From Burkholderiales bacterium (GTDB lineage Bacteria > Pseudomonadota > Gammaproteobacteria > Burkholderiales > Ga0077523), in the NCBI GenBank assembly GCA_022843925.1, contig JALHMS010000025.1:1-64000 (forward strand): a stretch of DNA of 64,000 bases, given 5' to 3'. A model generated the notes under the pieces. It was given only the letters and a program-made list of their open reading frames with translations. It made no database searches and was not told the DNA's origin. Every line of letters begins with the position of its first letter. Position 1 is the first letter of the stretch. Positions 59,682 through 64,000 of the stretch are shown here, piece by piece. The position numbers and the translations under genes are program-made.

Positions 59682-60464
59682 ATGCACGACCGGCTTCGCG
59701 AGCTGCGAACGGAACTAGGGTTGACGCAGGAGGTGATGGCCGCCAAATATGGCATCCCGCCAGAGAGCTGGAAGAAGTACGAACTGGGAAAGACGGTGCC
59801 CGGCGCCCAGGTGATTGCATCGCTGGTGCGTGGTGGCGTCGAGGGCAACTGGCTCCTGACGGGTGAGGGACCGATGCTCCGCGGCGGCGAGGGCTCTGTC
59901 GGGGATCGCGTGCTGGGCTCGGTCATCGGCGCACGGCGTGCCATCGACCGAGCTGCCATGCTGGCGGAGGAGCCCGGCTTTCTGCACGGCTCGCACCCCA
60001 CGCCCACTCAGATGGAGACGGACGGTCAGGCCGAGGTTCTTTGGCTCCACCTCTACGATTCAGTGCAGGTTTCCGCCGGGAACGGTGCCATCGTATGGGA
60101 CGAGGCACCGTCCTCCGCGCTGGCGTTTCGCCGCGATTGGATCCTGACCGAGCTGCGAGCGGATCCCGCGCACTTGGTCCTTGTGCGGGTGCGTGGCGAG
60201 TCGATGACACCGCTTCTCCACGACGGCGATGTCGTCATGCTCGATCGGTCCGTGCAGAGCGTCGAGCGGGATGCCCTGTACGTTTTCCGCCTCGACGGCG
60301 CCGTGATGCTGAAATGGCTGCAGCGCGTCGGAGGTGGCGCAGTCCGTGTTTCGTCAGAAAACCGGGACCGGTACCCGCCATTCGAGATTAGCGTCGAGGC
60401 CGCTGCGCACGACGGGTTCCAGGTGCTTGGCCTAGTGCGCTGGTGGGCTCACCGGGCTGCTTGA
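59682..60464 (+). CDS. Phage repressor, XRE helix-turn-helix plus S24 peptidase domain
   Basis: A 260-residue repressor. Residues ~5-60 form an XRE helix-turn-helix (LRTELGLTQEVMAAKYGIPP, ESWKKYELGKTVPGAQV). The C-terminal half is a LexA/CI-type S24 domain with Ser174 (RGESMTPLL) and Lys211 (VMLKWLQR), 37 residues apart as in LexA; a possible Ala132-Gly133 cleavage site lies in VSAGNGA. It should hold the prophage silent and be inactivated by RecA-aided self-cleavage. It is divergent from ner, with GGGAGA 6 nt before its ATG. Mu's own c repressor lacks this domain. Confidence 0.92.
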   Translation: MHDRLRELRTELGLTQEVMAAKYGIPPESWKKYELGKTVPGAQVIASLVRGGVEGNWLLTGEGPMLRGGEGSVGDRVLGSVIGARRAIDRAAMLAEEPGFLHGSHPTPTQMETDGQAEVLWLHLYDSVQVSAGNGAIVWDEAPSSALAFRRDWILTELRADPAHLVLVRVRGESMTPLLHDGDVVMLDRSVQSVERDALYVFRLDGAVMLKWLQRVGGGAVRVSSENRDRYPPFEISVEAAAHDGFQVLGLVRWWAHRAA

Positions 60465-60479
60465 GCAGTCCCGCGCTGT

Positions 60480-60639
60480 TCAAGTCCCAAATCGCGCGAA
60501 ATTGGCGCACAGGCGGCCGATCCGTGCTCGCGAAGTGTCAAATCGGCGCGCCGCTTAGCGTTCGTTAACGCGCGGTTTTTGCGCCGTTTTTTCTTGGCAT
60601 GGCTTCGCCCCTGAGTCCCAAAGCGAACAGCCCCCCACA
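60480..60639. other. Prophage left end with transposase-binding sites L1, L2, L3
   Basis: Read inward from 60639: TGTGGGGGGC..., L1 core TTTGGGACT at nt 18-26 (60622-60614), L2 core TTTGACACT at nt 98-106 (60542-60534) and L3 core TTTGGGACT at nt 149-157 (60491-60483). This spacing is close to Mu's L1 (near the end), L2 (~110) and L3 (~150). Confidence 0.8.
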
Positions 60640-60644
60640 GCCAC
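60640..60644 (+). repeat. Target-site duplication, right copy (GCCAC)
   Basis: Identical to 19708-19712 on the other side of the prophage. Confidence 0.85.
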
Positions 60645-61006
60645 GGGGACGTCGGGCAGCCTGCCCTTGCCTCGAAGCCCGCCCTGGCCCCGCCGGGAAC
60701 GCGATCGGGAATGGCGGCGCAGCCGTGTCAGGGACGCCTCCCGCCCACGACATTCCTCCCGGAAGGGCTGCGCGCCGCAGGTCGCGTGCCGACAGCATCG
60801 GTTCCCGGACGATCGCGCACCGCGGTCGCGCGCGGCGATCGCAGCTCATGATTGTGCTGTTTGTGGCCTCATGATTTTCATGAGCGACGCCACGAACCCA
60901 AGCGATCTCAGGGACATGCGAATAGGGTCACCGAATCGCCTCGGGCGCGGGGCACTGCTCGAAGGACCGCCGTCCTATACTCCGCGCGACACAGCCGGAG
61001 ACACCC
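60645..61006. other. Intergenic region before the DUF1800 gene
   Basis: No gene is seen. A perfect 7-bp inverted repeat with 3-nt centre, CTCATGATTTTCATGAG, lies at 60868-60884. A -10-like TATACT at 60976-60981 lies 25 nt before the DUF1800 start, without a good -35. Confidence 0.45.
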
Positions 61007-62830
61007 ATGCACCTCATGCGTTTCGCAGCCACCGCCCTCGGTGCGCTGCTCACCCTCGGCGGCAACGCGTTCGCGGCCTCGCCCGCGAGCGGTGACCTCT
61101 CCCCGATCAACGCCGCCGAATGGGGCCCCGCCCAGGCGGCGCATCTGCTGGAGCGCGCCGGATTCGGTGGCACGCCGGCGGAGATCGATGCCCTGGCGAA
61201 GCTGGGCCCCGTGGCGGCGGTGCGTCGCCTCGTGTACTTCGAAGGCGCCCCGGCGGTGGACCTCCCGCCGTTCGAGCACTCGGGCGTCTTCGATGAAAGC
61301 CTGGACCAGTTCCCCGCGAGCCGCCCCGCCACGACCGACCTCGCGAAGGCGAATGGCGAGGCGCTGGGTGTGAAGGTGAAGCCGGCCGGCAACCGCCGCA
61401 TGCAGCCGGTGGTGAACAAGTTCTTCTACTGGCTCCGCGCGAGCCGCCTCGAGACCCACCGCATCACGTATTGGTGGGCCGACCGCATGCTGACGTCGCC
61501 GCGGCCGCTCGAAGAGAAGATGGCGCTCTTCTGGCACGGGCACTTCGCGACGACGGAAGAGAAGGTGCGCGACTACCGCAAGATGCTGAAGCAGGTCGAG
61601 CTGTTCCAGGAGCAGGGCCTGGGCGACTTCCGGACGCTGCTGGTGAGCGTGGCGAAAGACCCGGCGATGCTGGCCTTCCTCGATGCCGGCGTGAACGTGA
61701 AGGGCGCGCCGAACGAGAACTTCGCCCGCGAGATCATGGAGCTCTTCTCCATGGGCGTGGGCAACTACACCGAGCACGACATCCGCGAGGCCGCGCGCGC
61801 CTTCACGGGCTGGAACTTCCAGGGGCTCGAGTACCGGTTCAACGCCGAGCAGCACGACGACGGCCTGAAGACGGTGCTGGGGCACACGGGCCCGATGGAC
61901 GGCGTGGACGTGATCGACGTGATCCTCGACCAGCCGGTCACCGCCGAATACATCGCCGGCAAGCTGTACCGGTTCTTCGTGCGGGACGACCTCGACCCGG
62001 CCATGCGCAAGCGCCTGGGCGACCTGCTCCGCGACAACAACTACCAGATCGCCCCGTTCATGGAGACGCTGCTGCTCTCGAACGACTTCTATTCGCCGGA
62101 GGCCGTGGCCACGCGCATCAAGGGCCCGGTGGAGCTGGCGGTGTCCACTTACAAGAAGCTCGGCTTGACGTCCGTGCCCGGCGCACCGGACTTCAACGAC
62201 GTCACGGCGAGCCTCGGGCAGAAGCTGCTGTACCCGCCGACGGTGGCCGGCTGGGCCAACGGCCGCAGCTGGGTCACGCCGGGGCTGCTGCTGGAGCGCG
62301 GCAACTTCGCGCTCGACGTGCTGCTGCCGGACATCTCGTTCATCCCGGAAGATCGATACCCCGTGGCGGGGACCGGTTACGAGATCCGCGCCGTGAACGA
62401 GCGCATCCGTACGGGGCAAGACGTCACGAGCGCGACCAAGCCGGTCGACAAGGACGGCATCGGCGACATGATGGCCATGTCGAATGCGATGACCGACCGC
62501 GACGAGGACTTCAACACGCGTTACGCCAGCTATCGCGGCTGGCAGATGGCCATCGAACGCGTCAAGCCGATCCCCCGCCACATCGCCAGGCTCGATCTCA
62601 CCGGGATGGTGCTCGACGCGGGATGCCGGACGCCCATGGAAGTCGTCGAGTATCTGGAGCACCGGTTCCTGTCGGTGGCGCTCGACCGGAAGACCCGGGA
62701 AGCCATGGCCGCTTTCCTCGAGACCGAACTGGGGACGGCCGACGTGCCGGGGGCCGGGAGCTACGCCGAGGACCCCCTCCGCGTGCTGCTCCACCTCATC
62801 CTGAGCCGCCCCGAATACCAGCTCGGCTGA
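61007..62830 (+). CDS. DUF1800 family exported protein
   Basis: A 607-residue protein with an N-terminal signal peptide (MRFAATALGALLTLGGNAFA, cleavage after AFA). AAHLLERAGFGGTPAEIDAL, ITYWWADRMLTSPRPLEEKM, ALFWHGHFATTEEKV and NENFAREIMELFSMGVGNYT are hallmarks of DUF1800. These proteins nearly always precede a DUF1501 gene, as here, and are thought to act in the periplasm or at the cell surface; the reaction is unknown. GGAG lies 7 nt before the ATG. Confidence 0.92.
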   Translation: MHLMRFAATALGALLTLGGNAFAASPASGDLSPINAAEWGPAQAAHLLERAGFGGTPAEIDALAKLGPVAAVRRLVYFEGAPAVDLPPFEHSGVFDESLDQFPASRPATTDLAKANGEALGVKVKPAGNRRMQPVVNKFFYWLRASRLETHRITYWWADRMLTSPRPLEEKMALFWHGHFATTEEKVRDYRKMLKQVELFQEQGLGDFRTLLVSVAKDPAMLAFLDAGVNVKGAPNENFAREIMELFSMGVGNYTEHDIREAARAFTGWNFQGLEYRFNAEQHDDGLKTVLGHTGPMDGVDVIDVILDQPVTAEYIAGKLYRFFVRDDLDPAMRKRLGDLLRDNNYQIAPFMETLLLSNDFYSPEAVATRIKGPVELAVSTYKKLGLTSVPGAPDFNDVTASLGQKLLYPPTVAGWANGRSWVTPGLLLERGNFALDVLLPDISFIPEDRYPVAGTGYEIRAVNERIRTGQDVTSATKPVDKDGIGDMMAMSNAMTDRDEDFNTRYASYRGWQMAIERVKPIPRHIARLDLTGMVLDAGCRTPMEVVEYLEHRFLSVALDRKTREAMAAFLETELGTADVPGAGSYAEDPLRVLLHLILSRPEYQLG

Positions 62831-62857
62831 ACGCCGCAGCGCCTGGAGATACCCGAG

Positions 62858-64000
62858 ATGCAAGACAACGCCCGCCGCAGGATCCTGAAGGCAGTCCTGG
62901 CCGGTGCCGGGGTGCACACCTTCGCACCGCTGGCCGTCCCGTCGGTCTTCTCGTCGGCCGCCCACGCGGCCAGCGCAGGCGAGGACGACCGGATCCTCGT
63001 GGTGCTAGAGCTTTCCGGCGGCAACGACGGCCTGAACACCGTGGTGCCGTATACCGACGATGCCTACTACCGGCATCGCCCGACGATCGGGGTCCGCCCC
63101 GGGAAGGTCCGCAAGCTGGACGACCGCTTCGGCCTGAGCCCCGGGATGTCCGGCATGCACCGGCTCTGGCAGGACGGCCAGCTCGCCATTGTCCACGGCG
63201 TGGGCTACGACAATCCGTCGTTCTCGCACTTCACCTCGATGGCCTACTGGCACACGGCCGAGCCGAACAGCGGCGACGACTTCGGCTGGTACGGCCGCCT
63301 GGCCGATGCGATGGCGCCGGAGCCCCGCCCGAACTTCCTGATCGACGTCGACACGGCCCAGTCGCTGGCCGTCCGCAGCCGGGTCCACACGCCGGTCGTG
63401 TTCGACGACCCGGAGCGGTTCATGCGTAACGGCCTGTACCAGGAGCGCGCGCTGCTGGACGCCGTCAGCGAGGACGACGTGGCGAATCCTTCACGGCGGT
63501 TCCTGAACGAAGTGGCGCGCGGCGCCCGGGACGCCTCCGGATTGGTGCGCGATGCCTGGAGCCGGTACAAATCGCCCGTCGACTACGGGATCATCCCGCT
63601 GGGCCTGAACAAGGTGGCGGCGTGCATCGCGGCCGGCCTGCCCACCCGTCTCTACTACACGGCCTACCGGAACAACGCCTTCGACACCCACGTCCAGCAG
63701 GCCGACCTGCATCAACGCCTGCTGACGTACGCCTCCGACGCCCTCGCGGGCTTCCTGCGCGACATGGAGCACCTCGGCCAAGCCGACCGGGTCGTCGTGA
63801 TGGTCTTCTCGGAATTCGGCCGGCGCGTCCCGGAAAACACGAGTCTCGGCACGGACCACGGCACGGCCAACGTGATGTTCTTCGCCGGGAAGCCCGTGAA
63901 GGGAGGCCACTACGGCACGCCGCCCAGCCTCACCGCGCTGGACGCCGGCGACAACCTCGTCCACACGTCCGACTTCCGACGCTCGTACGCGACGGCGGTG
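62858..64000 (+). CDS. DUF1501 family exported protein (partial, runs off the window)
   Basis: The first 381 codons of the gene. A Tat-type signal (NARRRILKAVLAGAGVHTFA) is followed by LVVLELSGGNDGLNTVVPYT, SFSHFTSMAYWHTAEPNSGD, VVVMVFSEFGRRVPEN and TDHGTANVMFFAGK, which are the DUF1501 motifs, related to the sulfatase/alkaline-phosphatase-like fold. It starts 27 nt after the DUF1800 stop with GGAG upstream, so the two form an operon. Tat export implies folding with a cofactor in the cytosol. Confidence 0.92.
   Translation, partial: MQDNARRRILKAVLAGAGVHTFAPLAVPSVFSSAAHAASAGEDDRILVVLELSGGNDGLNTVVPYTDDAYYRHRPTIGVRPGKVRKLDDRFGLSPGMSGMHRLWQDGQLAIVHGVGYDNPSFSHFTSMAYWHTAEPNSGDDFGWYGRLADAMAPEPRPNFLIDVDTAQSLAVRSRVHTPVVFDDPERFMRNGLYQERALLDAVSEDDVANPSRRFLNEVARGARDASGLVRDAWSRYKSPVDYGIIPLGLNKVAACIAAGLPTRLYYTAYRNNAFDTHVQQADLHQRLLTYASDALAGFLRDMEHLGQADRVVVMVFSEFGRRVPENTSLGTDHGTANVMFFAGKPVKGGHYGTPPSLTALDAGDNLVHTSDFRRSYATAV

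Larger units (their letters stand above)
19713..60639 (-). mobile_element. Complete Mu-type transposable prophage (40.9 kb)
   Basis: Both termini read inward as 5'-TGT with TTTGGGACT at nt 18-26, and 5-bp GCCAC repeats flank them. The content follows Mu: repressor, ner, transposase A, target-activator B, gam, gemA, mor, lysis, small and large terminase, portal, F, G, I/Z, capsid, gp36-38, sheath, tube, gp41/42, tape measure, N, P, gp45-48, fiber, methylase. The repressor-proximal left end is at 60639 and the right end at 19713. No essential Mu-type gene looks broken, so it may be inducible. No recognisable homologue of the late activator C is present. Non-Mu cargo sits at five or more sites. 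Confidence 0.95.

Noticed and set aside
60500-60599. Alternative prophage left ends at CA dinucleotides 60510-60511 or 60598-60599
   Set aside because: Neither is followed by a copy of the 5 bp preceding the right end, and only 60639 places TTTGGGACT at nt 18-26 as in the other end.
60565-60849. A 94-codon frame crossing the prophage left end
   Set aside because: It spans the phage-host junction, so it cannot be an ancestral gene, and shows no motif or ribosome site.

Overview
The window is GC-rich proteobacterial DNA, of a beta- or gamma-proteobacterial type; no marker gene fixes the genus. It consists of two stretches of host chromosome split by one complete Mu-type transposable prophage.

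Host left arm (1-19712). It opens with the last third of a xanthine-dehydrogenase-family molybdopterin subunit (1-555). An accessory patch follows: DUF4160 and DUF2442 genes, a broken HigB toxin with an intact HigA antitoxin, and a membrane-anchored unknown. The patch ends near a second, diverged copy of the dehydrogenase gene's last codons. Next come a 6-hydroxynicotinate-reductase-like Fe-S protein (2614-4101) and a five-copy palindromic repeat array (4299-5090). A minus-strand type I secretion operon reads from 18958 down to 5302: ABC exporter, lipoprotein, a 2962-residue lipase-like RTX protein, and HlyD-type adaptor. Lipoprotein and RTX genes overlap by 14 nt. No TolC gene is present.

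Prophage (19713-60639, 40927 bp). Both ends begin 5'-TGT, carry TTTGGGACT at nt 18-26, and are flanked by the 5-bp duplication GCCAC. The phage left end is at 60639, so nearly all genes are on the minus strand. Order from the left end: S24-type repressor (plus strand), ner, muA, muB, an early region with gam, gemA and mor, then lysis genes, terminase, portal, head, sheath, tube, frameshifted tail chaperone, tape measure, baseplate, fiber, and a Dam-type methylase beside the right end. This is Mu gene order. Three 14-bp palindromes (CGGAA-N4-TTCCG) precede the lysis, protease and gpN genes, close to where Mu places Plys, PI and PP. Each has a weak -10-like hexamer exactly 25 nt downstream, and these genes lack Shine-Dalgarno sequences, so near-leaderless mRNAs are predicted.

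Cargo in the prophage. Genes that do not fit the Mu plan, several visibly richer in A+T, lie at 51264-51758, 47104-49263, 39793-39990, 37087-37923 and 32416-34484. The 47-49 kb slot holds a two-gene cassette (cytosolic protein plus four-helix membrane protein) and a third unknown gene, with an HNH lipoprotein gene on one side and a duplicated, decayed HNH tail inside it. The 32-34 kb slot puts a glycine-rich fiber-like protein and a GH-A-type glycosidase inside the head module.

Host right arm (60640-64000). A DUF1800 protein gene is followed by a truncated DUF1501 gene, a familiar pair of exported proteins. Before phage integration, 19712 would have joined 60645 through a single GCCAC.
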